Source: Saccharopolyspora montiporae (GTDB taxonomy: Bacteria; Actinomycetota; Actinomycetes; Mycobacteriales; Pseudonocardiaceae). Taken from it: 64,000 bases of DNA. The stretch is taken from positions 124,001-188,000 of the forward strand of contig NZ_JADEYC010000009.1 of the NCBI RefSeq assembly GCF_015209505.1, written 5' to 3'. Position 1 is the stretch's first letter. The number at the start of each line of letters is the position of its first letter. The notes under the pieces were generated by a model that did not search any database, was not told where the DNA came from, and worked only from the letters and a program-made list of their open reading frames with translations. Positions 36,509-45,345 of this stretch are shown here, in pieces. The translations under genes and the position numbers were made by a program.

Positions 36509-37978
36509 TCAGATTCCGAGCAGGGCGCTGATCGGTTCGGTCGCGAAGTAGACGACGAATGCCGCGGCGACCACCCACATCAGCGGGTGCACCTCGCGGA
36601 TCCGGCCGGTCGCGGAGCGCATCACCACGTAGGCGATGAACCCGGCGCCGATGCCGTTGGCGATCGAGTAGGTGAACGGCATGACCACGATGGTCAGGAA
36701 CGCGGGCAGCGCCGTGCTCAGGTCGGCCAGGTCGATCTGCTTGACCTGCGCGATCATCATCGCGCCGACCACGACCAGCGCCGGTGCGGCCGCCTCCACC
36801 GGGATGACCTCGTAGAGCGGCGTGAAGAACATGGCGGCCAGGAACAGCAGCCCGGTGACGATGTTCGCGAAACCCGTCCGCGCGCCCTCCGCGATCCCGG
36901 ACGCCGACTCCACGAACACCGTGTTCGAGCTCGCCGAACCGGCACCGCCCGCCACCGCGCCCACGCCTTCCACGGCCAGCGCCTTGCCCACCCCGGGGAG
37001 GTTGCCGTCCTTGTCGGCGAGACCCGCCTCCTTGCCCAGGCCGGTGATCGTGCCCATCGCGTCGAAGAAGTTGGCCAGCACCAGGGTGAACACCAGCATC
37101 GCCGCGGCCAGCGCGGGCAACCGGGTCCAGGCGCCGAACGAGATGTCGCCGACCAGCGACAGGTCCGGCAGCCCGGCGATCTGCTCCGGCAGCGCCGGGT
37201 AGCCCAGGCTCCAGCCCTGCGGATTGGTGTCGCTGGACGGCCCGGCGCGGAACACCGCCTCCAGCACGATGGACAGCACCGTGGTCACCGCGACGCTGAT
37301 CAGGATCGCGCCCTTGACCCTGCGCACCATGAGCACCGCGGTCAGCAGCACCCCGAGCACGAACACCGCCGTCGGCCAGGACGCGATCGACCCGTCGATG
37401 CCCAGGCCGACCGGAACGGTGGTGTCCGCCTCGTCCGGCAGCCGCCGGACGAACCCGGAGTCGACCATGCCGACCATGGTGATGAAGAAGCCGATGCCGA
37501 CCGCGATCGCCGCCTTGAGCGAGGGCGGGACCGCGTTGAACACCGCGGTGCGGAATCCGGTGGCGACCAGGACCAGGATGACGATCCCGTCCACGACCAC
37601 CAGGCCCATCGCCTCCGGCCAGGTCACCTGGGGTGCGATGGTGACCGCCAGCAGGGTGTTGATGCCCAGGCCCGCGGCGATGGCGAACGGGAAGTTCGCG
37701 ACCAGTCCGAACAGGATCGTCATCGCGCCCGCGACCAGCGCGGTGGACGCCGCCACCTGGGAGACCGGCAGGATGTTGCCCAGCACGTCGGTCTTGGCGC
37801 CGGCGTCGTCCGGCGAGTAGCTGCCCAGGATCAGCGGGTTGAGCACGATGATGTAGGCCAGCGTCACGAAGCTGACCACGCCCCCGCGGACTTCGCGGGA
37901 CATGCTGGACCCGCGCTCGGAGATCTTGAAATAGCGATCCAGGACCGACTTGTTCCCGTCGGTCGAACTGTCCGTCAT
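36509..37978 (-). CDS. NCS2-family purine permease (AzgA-like)
   Basis: 489 residues, about 14 hydrophobic segments. Seen: STDGNKSVLDRYFKISERGS with the following REVRGGVVSFVTLAYIIVLNP, NFPFAIAAGLGINTLLAVTI, FFDAMGTITGLGKEAGL and GAGSASSNTVFVESASGIAEGARTG, all AzgA/PbuG landmarks (the last holds the substrate region). These proteins import hypoxanthine, guanine or adenine with protons. ATG at 37978. Expressed alone; purine riboswitch sequences are not seen upstream. Confidence 0.92.
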   Translation of the reverse strand: MTDSSTDGNKSVLDRYFKISERGSSMSREVRGGVVSFVTLAYIIVLNPLILGSYSPDDAGAKTDVLGNILPVSQVAASTALVAGAMTILFGLVANFPFAIAAGLGINTLLAVTIAPQVTWPEAMGLVVVDGIVILVLVATGFRTAVFNAVPPSLKAAIAVGIGFFITMVGMVDSGFVRRLPDEADTTVPVGLGIDGSIASWPTAVFVLGVLLTAVLMVRRVKGAILISVAVTTVLSIVLEAVFRAGPSSDTNPQGWSLGYPALPEQIAGLPDLSLVGDISFGAWTRLPALAAAMLVFTLVLANFFDAMGTITGLGKEAGLADKDGNLPGVGKALAVEGVGAVAGGAGSASSNTVFVESASGIAEGARTGFANIVTGLLFLAAMFFTPLYEVIPVEAAAPALVVVGAMMIAQVKQIDLADLSTALPAFLTIVVMPFTYSIANGIGAGFIAYVVMRSATGRIREVHPLMWVVAAAFVVYFATEPISALLGI

Positions 37979-38055
37979 GCAGCGCTTCCCATCACGACCC
38001 GTGGCGCGGCGGGTGTCCGCGCGCGCCCGACACTCCCCGGCGTAGCCTGCCCGAC

Positions 38056-38355
38056 GTGGCAGAAGGCAGCGAATCCACCCCCGCCGCGCCGGAGCACCGG
38101 CACGTCCCCCGGTTGCCGCACAAGCTCATCGACCCCACCCCCGTGGTGCTGGCCGGAACGCTGCTGTGGACCGCCGGTGCCGTCTGGTTCGGCGTCGATG
38201 CCGCCGCCGGTGGCCAGTGGAGTATCCAGTTCTGGACCTCGGCCGCCGGAACCGGGTTGGGCGTCATCGGCTTCGGTGTCTTCCGGTGGCAGCGTTCGGC
38301 CGCCCGCCGCGGCTCGCGCGGCTCCTGGCAGGGCCTGTCCGGATTGGACGGCTGA
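38056..38355 (+). CDS. DUF2530 small membrane protein
   Basis: 99 residues with two membrane segments (VVLAGTLLWTAGAVWFGVDA and FWTSAAGTGLGVIGFGVF) separated by a short Gln/Trp loop and a basic C-terminus. Matches DUF2530 proteins of actinomycetes; the mycobacterial one lies in the same neighbourhood. GTG start seven bases after TAGCCT (38043-38048), so leaderless. Its stop codon lies within the first unit of an 18-base tandem repeat. Function unknown. Confidence 0.8.
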   Translation: MAEGSESTPAAPEHRHVPRLPHKLIDPTPVVLAGTLLWTAGAVWFGVDAAAGGQWSIQFWTSAAGTGLGVIGFGVFRWQRSAARRGSRGSWQGLSGLDG

Positions 38356-38403
38356 CCAGGTTTCGCCGGCTGACCAGGTTTCGCCGGCTGACGCGGTTTC
38401 GCC
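38350..38403 (+). repeat. three tandem 18-base repeats
   Basis: GGCTGACCAGGTTTCGCC three times in direct succession (38350-38367, 38368-38385, 38386-38403; the third differs at two positions). The DUF2530 stop codon is in the first unit; the array ends 15 bases before the converging ATPase gene. Confidence 0.85.
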
Positions 38404-38418
38404 GGCCGGCCGGGCCGC

Positions 38419-41382
38419 TCAGCGCAGCAGTGTCGGCGCACCGGGATCGGCCAGCAGCGCCGCCAGCGCGAACCGCTCCGACCAGCGCTGCACCGCCCAC
38501 GCCAGGGCGCGGGCCAGACCGTCCGGCGTCCGCTCGGCGTGCACCCGGCCGTCCGGTTCCACCCACCAGTGCACCCGCTGCGCACCGGAGCGCAGCTGCA
38601 GGTGCAGCTCCTCGTGCAGCACGACCTGCCCATCCGGGACGGTGATGCCCAGCAGCCGCGCCGCGGCGGGCACCCGTGCCACGTCCCGCCACGGCCGGGC
38701 GCTGCCGGTATCCGGCACGGCCGGCACGTCCTCCTCCGACGCCAGCGGCAGGTCCAGCAGTTCGGCCAGCGCCTCCGGGTCGGTGTCCTCCGGACCACCG
38801 CCCGCGACGACGAACGCCGATTCCAGCACCCCGAGCATCCACGGCTCGTCCAGCACCACCGCGCGTTCGGCCGGCACGACCGCCCCGGTCAGCGAGCGCA
38901 CCAGCTGCGGCGGATCGACCTCGGCGGGATCCACCGCTCCGCCCGCCACGGCCTCGGCCAGCACCCGGTGCGCGCGCAGCGCAGTGCCCGCGGGCACCTC
39001 GCGATCCCGGTCGCCTAGCCGGGACAGCAGATCGGCCGCGTCCGCGGTCCCGCCGACCGACAGCCGCTCGCGCACGCCCGCCGCGCGCAACACCTGCTCG
39101 TCCAGGCCCAGCTCGGGCACCGGATCGTGCAGTCCCTCCGGTTCGGCGGCGCCGGGCAGCCGCCAGTGCGCCGGCGGGTGCCCGGCCAGCAGGGCGAACC
39201 GCGCGATCCACCAGGATGGATAGCCGCCGGGTTCGCGCAGCGCCCGCCAACCGTCCGGATCGCGGCTGATCAGCCGCAACGCCGCCGGCCAGCAGTCATC
39301 GGCGACCAGGTCGAGATCGCGCAGCGCGGTGAACCGGCCCGGCACGGCGCCGTCCGGATCCGCGGCGACCCGCTCGGCCCACCACTGCCGCGCGCCGGGG
39401 AAGTCCTCGTCCGCAGCGGTGGGTTCCTCCTCGACGTGCACCGCGAACCCGTCCAACACGCCCACCGCGCGCAGCAGTTCCGCGTCGTGCTCGGCGGCGA
39501 ACTCGGGGTCGAGCACGCCCAGCGCACCGTCCGGACCGACCTCGGCCGTATCCAGCACCTGCAGCAACTCGGACCCGGGCAGCACCAGCTCGTCGGCCCG
39601 CCGCGCCGATCCGCCGGTGGCGGGCAGCGCCAGCGCACCGAGCCACTCCGGCGCGCTGCCCCGGGTGACCAGCCGCAGCACCGCGCGGGCCAGCGGGCGC
39701 ACGTCCATCCCGGCGTGCGCGTCGGCGGCGCTGCTGCGCACCGCGTCGGCCAGCGCGGGCGCGTCGAGCAGTTCGTGCGCGCCCGCCGGATGCGCACCGA
39801 GCCGCTCCAGCAGCGGGTGCGTGGCCGCCGGGTGCGCGATGCGCAGCCCGGACACGTCCAGTTCGGATAGCGCGGTGGCCGGGTCGTCCGGCCGGCACAG
39901 CAGGACCCCGGGCACACCGCTGACCGTGCGGCCGTCAGCCAGCGGAACCGGCAGCGCAGTGAACTCCTCGCGCGCGTGCGGATCGGCGGCCTCGATCGGC
40001 TCCAGCCCCGCGTACAGCCGGTGCCACCAGTCCGGATCCCGCCGCAGCCCGGACACCGCCGCGACCACATCGGCCAGGTCGAGCCGGGGCACCTCCAGCG
40101 CCTGCAGCGCGGCGCGGTGCCGCGGTTCGGAGAACTCGGCGGGCAGCAGCCCGTCGACCACGTCGGCCAGCAGCTCGACCAGGTCCGGGGACACCGGGTC
40201 CAGCACCCGGGCCTCCACCGGATCGACCGCGCCGCCCGCCGCACGCGGCAGCCAGGACACCACGCGCAGCCGGTCGCCGACCGCCTGGCGCAGCTTGTCG
40301 TCCACATCGGACAACGGGAACCCGGGCAGCGGCACCAGGGAGGTGCGCTGCTCGGCGGGCAGCTTGCCGACCAGCTGCGGGTAGCACTCGGCCGCGTGCG
40401 TGAGCACCGCATCGGTGGCCGGGACCGCCGCCACGCGCCGCCGGTCCGGCTCCAGCGGCACGGTGGCCAGCAGCCGGGCCGGCAGGGACAACCGCTCCTC
40501 GGTCGGCGTGGGCGCGTGCAGCACGTCGGGACCGCCCGGCTCCGGCTCACCGCCCGGGCCCAGCGGCAGCGCCCAGCACACCCGCCAGTGCGCGTGCCCG
40601 CTCTCCGGGACCAGCTCGGCCAGCACGCCCTCGGCCAGCGCACCCGATTCGCGGTGCACCAGCCAGCGCCTGCTGCCGGACGGCCCGTGCACCGCGACCC
40701 GGTCCGAACCGTCGTCGCTGCGCGTCCAGCTCTCCGCGCCGACCCGGATCTCGCGCAGCGCGGGCAGCGCCAGCAGCAGGTCAGCGGCCTGTTCGGCGAA
40801 CTCGGCCAGGACCTCGTCCGGTTCGATCCCGGCGCGCAGCGGCAGCCGGACCTCGGTCGCGAACCCCGCGGGCGGCTGCTGCTCGTCCGGCCAGGGCAGC
40901 CGCAGCACCGGCACCGCTCCCCCGGCGGACTCGTCCGCGGCGGGCCCGGGCAGCTGCGCCGCCTCCTGCTCGGTCCACCGCGCGGAGAACCGCACGCCGC
41001 CACCGGTGGACAGCACGGCGGGATCGTCGGACACGGCCAGCACCGCGGCGAACCCGACGCCGAACCGGCCGACCGAAGTGCCGTCCCGCTTCGCCGAAGC
41101 GCGCAGCGAGGACAGCGCGGCCACGCCGGCCGCGGTCAGCGGGGCACCCGTGTTGGCCACCCGCAGCTGACCGTCCTCGGTCCGGACCTGCAGCACACCG
41201 TCCGCGCCGGCCGCGTCCGCGGCGTTCTGCGCGAGCTCGACGGCCAGCCGGTCCCGGTAGCCGCCGCGGCGCAGGTCCTGCTCGGCGTTGACGTCCTCGC
41301 GGAACCGGGTGGGCGACTCCTGCCAGGCCCGCAGCACCGACCGGCGCAACCCGGCCGCGTCGAACGGGTCCGGCTCGGTCAC
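38419..41382 (-). CDS. sacsin-like GHKL ATPase, large
   Basis: 987 residues. The first 150 form an HSP90/sacsin-type ATP-binding module: LAVELAQNAADAAGADGVLQ (N-box Asn), QLRVANTGAPLTAAGVAAL (G1), and SVGRFGVGFAAVLAVSD (G2 lid). The rest is a long alpha/beta region without catalytic motif, rich in Leu, Ala, Asp and Arg. No membrane segment. Its stop is followed by an 18-base repeat array; its ATG overlaps the end of the DUF3027 gene by four bases, so the two form an operon with DUF3027 first. Sacsin-type ATPases act as chaperones or in defence; role here unknown. Confidence 0.8.
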   Translation of the reverse strand: MTEPDPFDAAGLRRSVLRAWQESPTRFREDVNAEQDLRRGGYRDRLAVELAQNAADAAGADGVLQVRTEDGQLRVANTGAPLTAAGVAALSSLRASAKRDGTSVGRFGVGFAAVLAVSDDPAVLSTGGGVRFSARWTEQEAAQLPGPAADESAGGAVPVLRLPWPDEQQPPAGFATEVRLPLRAGIEPDEVLAEFAEQAADLLLALPALREIRVGAESWTRSDDGSDRVAVHGPSGSRRWLVHRESGALAEGVLAELVPESGHAHWRVCWALPLGPGGEPEPGGPDVLHAPTPTEERLSLPARLLATVPLEPDRRRVAAVPATDAVLTHAAECYPQLVGKLPAEQRTSLVPLPGFPLSDVDDKLRQAVGDRLRVVSWLPRAAGGAVDPVEARVLDPVSPDLVELLADVVDGLLPAEFSEPRHRAALQALEVPRLDLADVVAAVSGLRRDPDWWHRLYAGLEPIEAADPHAREEFTALPVPLADGRTVSGVPGVLLCRPDDPATALSELDVSGLRIAHPAATHPLLERLGAHPAGAHELLDAPALADAVRSSAADAHAGMDVRPLARAVLRLVTRGSAPEWLGALALPATGGSARRADELVLPGSELLQVLDTAEVGPDGALGVLDPEFAAEHDAELLRAVGVLDGFAVHVEEEPTAADEDFPGARQWWAERVAADPDGAVPGRFTALRDLDLVADDCWPAALRLISRDPDGWRALREPGGYPSWWIARFALLAGHPPAHWRLPGAAEPEGLHDPVPELGLDEQVLRAAGVRERLSVGGTADAADLLSRLGDRDREVPAGTALRAHRVLAEAVAGGAVDPAEVDPPQLVRSLTGAVVPAERAVVLDEPWMLGVLESAFVVAGGGPEDTDPEALAELLDLPLASEEDVPAVPDTGSARPWRDVARVPAAARLLGITVPDGQVVLHEELHLQLRSGAQRVHWWVEPDGRVHAERTPDGLARALAWAVQRWSERFALAALLADPGAPTLLR

Positions 41383-42230
41383 CCGCGCGTCTCGAAGTCC
41401 AGCGTGGTGTCGTCGTAGACGACCTCGGCCACCGGCACGGTCGACGAGGTGTCCACCTCGGTCTGCGAATGCGCGCCGCAGCCGAACTCGACGCTGACCA
41501 CCCGGCCATCGGCGGGCGAGACCCCGTTCGCGCAGACCCCGAACTCCCCGCCCATCGAACCGGCCAGCTGCAGGAAGAAACCGCAGGTGCTGCAGGCCGC
41601 GGGCGCCATCCGGGCCATCTCGGAACCCGGCCCGAAGTCCCCACCGAACCAGCGGTCGGCGGCCTCCAGCTTGCCCTCGAAGCTGAGCACCCGCTCCCGG
41701 CCGAAGCCGAGTTCCCAGGCGACCTCCTGCTCCTGCTCGTCACTGCCGGCCAGGTAGCCGGGGACCAGGCGGTGGTCGTCGTCGGCGGCGGGCAGCAGAT
41801 CGCCCGCGCTCATGTCCTCGGGGCGGACCCGGTCGCTCCACGGCACCCACTGCGGGGCGGTCAGCGCGTCCGGGCCGGGCAGCAGCACGACCTCGCTGAC
41901 GGTGATCTCGGCGCCCGGGCCGGAGCTGGCCACGGTCACCGCCCAGCGCCAACCGACGTAACCGGGGTAGTGCGACTCGAAGAAGTGCGTCACGGCGTCC
42001 GGGCCTTCCGGCTCGGTACCGGCGTGCGCGCCCACCGCCGCATCGGCGTCGGCACCGGAGGTGCGGCCCGAGGAACCGATGGGTTCCCCGACCGGCTGCG
42101 CCTCCTGCTCGGCGGCGGCCCGGGCGACCGCCACCGCGTCGGCGAGCTCCGGGTTGCTGGGTGCGGGCCCGGGCTGCCCCGCTTCGGCGAACGGGCCACC
42201 CGCGCCTGGGCTGGTCATCGGAGCAGGCAT
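41379..42230 (-). CDS. DUF3027 protein with cysteine cluster
   Basis: About 283 residues from the ATG at 42230 (42218 is an alternative). The C-terminal half is conserved: FFESHYPGYVGWRWAVTVA, VVLLPGPDALTAPQWVPWSDRVRPEDMSAGDLLP, and a likely zinc site formed by CSTCGFF, FGVCANG and FGCGAHS. The Ala/Gly/Pro-rich N-terminus (residues 1-90) is disordered. Matches DUF3027, widespread in actinomycetes. Coupled to the sacsin-like ATPase by a four-base overlap, implying a joint function. No function is known to me. Confidence 0.8.
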   Translation of the reverse strand: MPAPMTSPGAGGPFAEAGQPGPAPSNPELADAVAVARAAAEQEAQPVGEPIGSSGRTSGADADAAVGAHAGTEPEGPDAVTHFFESHYPGYVGWRWAVTVASSGPGAEITVSEVVLLPGPDALTAPQWVPWSDRVRPEDMSAGDLLPAADDDHRLVPGYLAGSDEQEQEVAWELGFGRERVLSFEGKLEAADRWFGGDFGPGSEMARMAPAACSTCGFFLQLAGSMGGEFGVCANGVSPADGRVVSVEFGCGAHSQTEVDTSSTVPVAEVVYDDTTLDFETRG

Positions 42231-42296
42231 CGGCGTCACGCGCTCGATTGTGCCGTACGCGGTCGCCGGTGCCGTCGCCCGTGTCAAGCTTTCGGG

Positions 42297-43154
42297 GTGC
42301 GACGACATCCGATCCGGCGTGGTCAGCGCACGACCGTGCTGCTCGGTGCGCTGCTGGGCGCACTGCTCGCCGTCACCGCGTGCTCTGCGCCAGTACCAGC
42401 GCAGCAGCACGGCGAGCAGGACCGCGAGCAGACCGATCAGGGCGTTGGGCACGCGGGCAGCCTGCCACACCTTCGAGCGGAGGTGATCAACGTGCTCGGC
42501 CACGACCGCTCCTCGTTCACTCAGGGCCTGGAGATCGCGGACGGCGTCCTCTACGAGGGCACCGGCACCTACGGCGGTTCCGCGATGCGGGCCGCCGACC
42601 CCGGCACCGGCGAGGTGCTTCGCGAGGACCGGCTGCCCGCGGACCTCTTCGGCGAGGGGATCACCGTCCGCGGTGACCGTATCTGGCAGCTCACCTGGCA
42701 GGAAGGGGTCGCGATCGAGCGGGACCGGCACAGCCTGCGCGAACTGCGCCGGGTGGAGTACTCCGGCGAGGGCTGGGGCCTGTGCCACGGCGACGGGCGG
42801 CTGGTGATGAGCGACGGCGGCGACGAGCTGACCTTCCGCGATCCGGAGACGTTCGCCGAGCAGGACCGGGTGCAGGTCACGGCGGAGGGCGAACCGGTCC
42901 AGCAGCTCAACGAGCTGGAGTGCGCGCACGGCCAGGTGTGGGCCAACATCTGGGGCAGCGAGCAGATCGTTCGGATCGATCCGGAATCCGGTGCCGTCAC
43001 CGCGGTCGTCGATGCGTCCGGGCTCCTCCCGGAGCACGAGCGCGACGCCGCCGACGTGCTCAACGGCATCGCCGCGGTCCCGGGCACCGACGAGTTCCTG
43101 CTGACCGGCAAGTACTGGCCGTCGACGTTCCGGGTCCGGTTCGCACCGGCCTGA
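42297..43154 (+). CDS. glutaminyl-peptide cyclotransferase-like lipoprotein
   Basis: 285 residues from GTG 42297. Basic N-terminus, hydrophobic core and lipobox VTAC (Cys29): a lipoprotein on the outer face of the membrane. The mature protein is a beta-propeller of the plant/bacterial QC type: EVINVLGHDRSSFTQGLEI, YEGTGTYGGSAMRAADPGTGEVL, WQLTWQEGVAIERD, GEGWGLCHGDGRLVMSDG, LNELECAHGQVWANIWGSEQIVRIDP, and VLNGIAAVPGTDEFLLTGKYW. QCs convert N-terminal Gln to pyroglutamate. The start is near a possible leaderless -10 (CAAGCT). Confidence 0.85.
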   Translation: MRRHPIRRGQRTTVLLGALLGALLAVTACSAPVPAQQHGEQDREQTDQGVGHAGSLPHLRAEVINVLGHDRSSFTQGLEIADGVLYEGTGTYGGSAMRAADPGTGEVLREDRLPADLFGEGITVRGDRIWQLTWQEGVAIERDRHSLRELRRVEYSGEGWGLCHGDGRLVMSDGGDELTFRDPETFAEQDRVQVTAEGEPVQQLNELECAHGQVWANIWGSEQIVRIDPESGAVTAVVDASGLLPEHERDAADVLNGIAAVPGTDEFLLTGKYWPSTFRVRFAPA

Positions 43155-43212
43155 CCGGCCCCGACGGCGACCGGCTCCGGCGCGGGCGGGCCCGGGACGT
43201 AGGCTGACTACC

Positions 43213-43686
43213 GTGCATCGTGGACTGAAGCTGCTGGCTGCCGCGGCGACCCTCGGGCTCGCCGGGTGCTCGGCCCCGCACGAACCGCAAGTCACCTTCT
43301 ACGCGCACGGCGATTCGGTCCGGCTGGACCCGGCGCAGTACTGCGACGCGACCGGCCAGGACTGCGCCGAACCGCCGGAGGACCCGGTCGGGGAGCTGCG
43401 CGTCCCGCCGGGCGAGCCGGTGCAGATCTCGGTGCCCGCCGAGGTTTCGGACACGCCCTGGCAGGTCGTGTTCCTGTACCGCACCGCGGAGGGCGAGCAG
43501 CTGGACAGCCGCAGCGCCGTGTTCGCCCCGGGCGACCGGCACGCCTACACGCTGCACCTGCCCCCGGACGCCGAGCAGCTCGACCACGTCGAGGTGCAGC
43601 AGTTCGGCGCGGTGCTCACCCCCGGCGTCGAGGGAGGCGTCGACTTCGGCATCTCCGGGAGCTGGCTGCTCGACGTGCGCCGGTGA
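43213..43686 (+). CDS. DUF2771 lipoprotein
   Basis: 157 residues. Signal peptide with lipobox LAGC (Cys19); mature part is beta-rich with two cysteines (YCDATGQDC) that may form a disulphide, and a conserved DTPWQVVFLYRT segment. Matches DUF2771 of actinomycetes. GTG start seven bases after TAGGCT (43200-43205), so leaderless. Converges on the cold-shock gene six bases away. Function unknown. Confidence 0.8.
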   Translation: MHRGLKLLAAAATLGLAGCSAPHEPQVTFYAHGDSVRLDPAQYCDATGQDCAEPPEDPVGELRVPPGEPVQISVPAEVSDTPWQVVFLYRTAEGEQLDSRSAVFAPGDRHAYTLHLPPDAEQLDHVEVQQFGAVLTPGVEGGVDFGISGSWLLDVRR

Positions 43687-43692
43687 TCCCGG

Positions 43693-44100
43693 TCAGCTGC
43701 CGCCGCCCGGATCCAGCTCGCGCGCGACCGCGCGCACGACCTCGCCGATGCGCTTGGACGTCTTGCGGTCCGGGTACTTGCCGCGCTGCAGCTCCGGCAG
43801 CGCCTTGAGCTCCAGCAGCTTGATCATGTCGTCGACCATGCCGTGCAGCTCGTCCGGGGAGCGCCGCTTCGCCTCGGCCACCGAGGGCAGCGGATCCAGC
43901 AGTTCGACCTTGAGCGCCTGCGGACCGCGGCGCCCCTGCGCCATGTCGAAATCGACCCGCTGGCCGGTCTTCAGCGCGTCGACACCGGACGGAAGGGCCG
44001 AGGCGCGCACGTAGACGTCCTCCCCACCGTCCTGGGTGAGGAAGCCGAAGCCCTTCTCCGCGTCGAACCACTTGACCTTGCCGGTCGGCACTGCGCTCAC
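43693..44100 (-). CDS. cspB: cold-shock domain protein with C-terminal extension
   Basis: 135 residues, about twice the size of CspA. Residues 5-67 are the OB-fold RNA chaperone domain with [10 protein letters not shown] (RNP1) and VYVRASAL (RNP2). Residues 70-135 are a charged helical extension ([29 protein letters not shown]) found in actinobacterial CspB-type proteins such as Rv0871. GTG start with AGGGAA close in front. A 250-base upstream region shared with the divergent small membrane protein holds its promoter. Confidence 0.9.
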   Translation of the reverse strand: MSAVPTGKVKWFDAEKGFGFLTQDGGEDVYVRASALPSGVDALKTGQRVDFDMAQGRRGPQALKVELLDPLPSVAEAKRRSPDELHGMVDDMIKLLELKALPELQRGKYPDRKTSKRIGEVVRAVARELDPGGGS

Positions 44101-44350
44101 CGTTCCCTGTCGTCACCGGCCCGCGGCCGTCGCTGCGTCTGCCGGCACTGGGTCGGTCCAGCACCGGGCCTGCTCCACCGCTCCGGAGCGCCCGCCCCGG
44201 CACGACGAAAGCGCCCCGATCACGCCGCGCTGTTGGGCGCGCCCGGGACGCGTCACCTCAAGGATACCCGGTGTTGGTCCGCGACCACCCGGCCTCGTCG
44301 GGCGAGACCCGCTGCGCCGAGCGGACCAGTGCGCACCTAGGCTGCCGGGC

Positions 44351-44563
44351 ATGGCGAGGTCGAACTCCGGGTCCGTCGTGCTGGGGCTCTCCCTGGCCCT
44401 GTTCGGGATCGGGCTGCTGGCGATCGCGGCGGTCTTCGGGCTGTTCGCGGCCGGGTACGAGAACCTGCCGGTCTGGCTGAACCTGCTGACGCTGCTCTGC
44501 CCGGCGGGACTGCTCTTCGGCGTGCTGGCCACCGGGCTGCGCAGCCGCCGCGGGCGGAGCTGA
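44351..44563 (+). CDS. small two-helix membrane protein
   Basis: 70 residues with two membrane segments (VVLGLSLALFGIGLLAIAAV and LNLLTLLCPAGLLFGVLATG) and a basic tail RSRRGRS. ATG seven bases after TAGGCT (44338-44343), i.e. leaderless. It lies divergent from the cold-shock gene, as in mycobacteria where a membrane-protein gene (Rv0870c) borders cspB. Function unknown. Confidence 0.7.
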   Translation: MARSNSGSVVLGLSLALFGIGLLAIAAVFGLFAAGYENLPVWLNLLTLLCPAGLLFGVLATGLRSRRGRS

Positions 44564-44573
44564 CGGACCGCCC

Positions 44574-45212
44574 TCAGGCGCGCGTGCGGGCGCAGTACTC
44601 GCGCAACCACTCCGGGAAGCCGGTCAAGTCGGGTAGCGCGCTCTCGGCTCCGGCGACGCGCAGCGCTTCCGCTCCGTACGGTCCGGTGGCCACCCCGACA
44701 CCGGTCGCTCCGGCGGTGTCGGCGGCGATGAGGTCGCCGAGGTGGTCGCCGACGTAGACCGCGGCCCGTTCCGCGCGCAGCACCTCGCCCTTGGCGGCAG
44801 CGAACACGTCCCCGGCCAGCCGGTCCACGTCCCAGCCCAGGGCGCGCAGGTGCAGGGCGGCGTTGGCCTCGTACTTGCCGGTGATCACCAGGGCGCGGCC
44901 GCCCGCGGCGCGCACCGCGGCCAGCGATTCGGCCGCGCCGGGAAGCGGTTCGGTCGCCGGGACCACCACCTGCGGGTAGATCTCCCGGAAGTGCGCGACC
45001 AACCGCGCGACGAGCTGCTCGTCGAACCCGTAGCCGCGCAGCACGTCCGGCAGCGGCGGACCGAGGTTCGCGGCGAAGTGCTCGCCGTCCAGGTCCAGCC
45101 CGAACGCGTCGTTGAGCGCGTCGAACGCGCGCACCATGCCCGCGCGCGGGTCGATGAGTGTCATGTCCAGGTCGAAGCCGACGGTCGGACCGTCGCCGGA
45201 TCGCTGCAGCAC
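44574..45212 (-). CDS. HAD-superfamily phosphatase
   Basis: 212 residues from GTG 45212; this start is six bases after TAGCCT (minus strand, 45224-45219), whereas the GTG at 45218 would touch the hexamer. Seen: motif I FDLDMTLID with Asp14 and Asp16, motif II ALVITGKYEANA (Thr), Lys in AAAKGEVL, and motif III/IV VYVGDHLGDLIAADTAG. Resembles PGP/phosphoglycolate-type and nucleotidase HADs with a helical cap. Substrate unknown. Confidence 0.85.
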   Translation of the reverse strand: MLQRSGDGPTVGFDLDMTLIDPRAGMVRAFDALNDAFGLDLDGEHFAANLGPPLPDVLRGYGFDEQLVARLVAHFREIYPQVVVPATEPLPGAAESLAAVRAAGGRALVITGKYEANAALHLRALGWDVDRLAGDVFAAAKGEVLRAERAAVYVGDHLGDLIAADTAGATGVGVATGPYGAEALRVAGAESALPDLTGFPEWLREYCARTRA

Positions 45213-45345
45213 GGGCACAGGCTAACCGCACGACATGAACGGCGTTCACTTTCAGTGCACGTCCGGTGGCTCCTTGACGCGAAACTGGGCAGTATCGAAT
45301 ATGTGGAGTAAGACACCTCACATCTCCGGCTGGCTGGAGCAGGTC

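Noticed and set aside
45301..45345. Upstream in-frame ATG extending R2lox by 15 residues
   Set aside because: The ATG at 45346 has a good ribosome site and gives the length and ligand offset closest to the known enzyme; the earlier start is mentioned only as an alternative.
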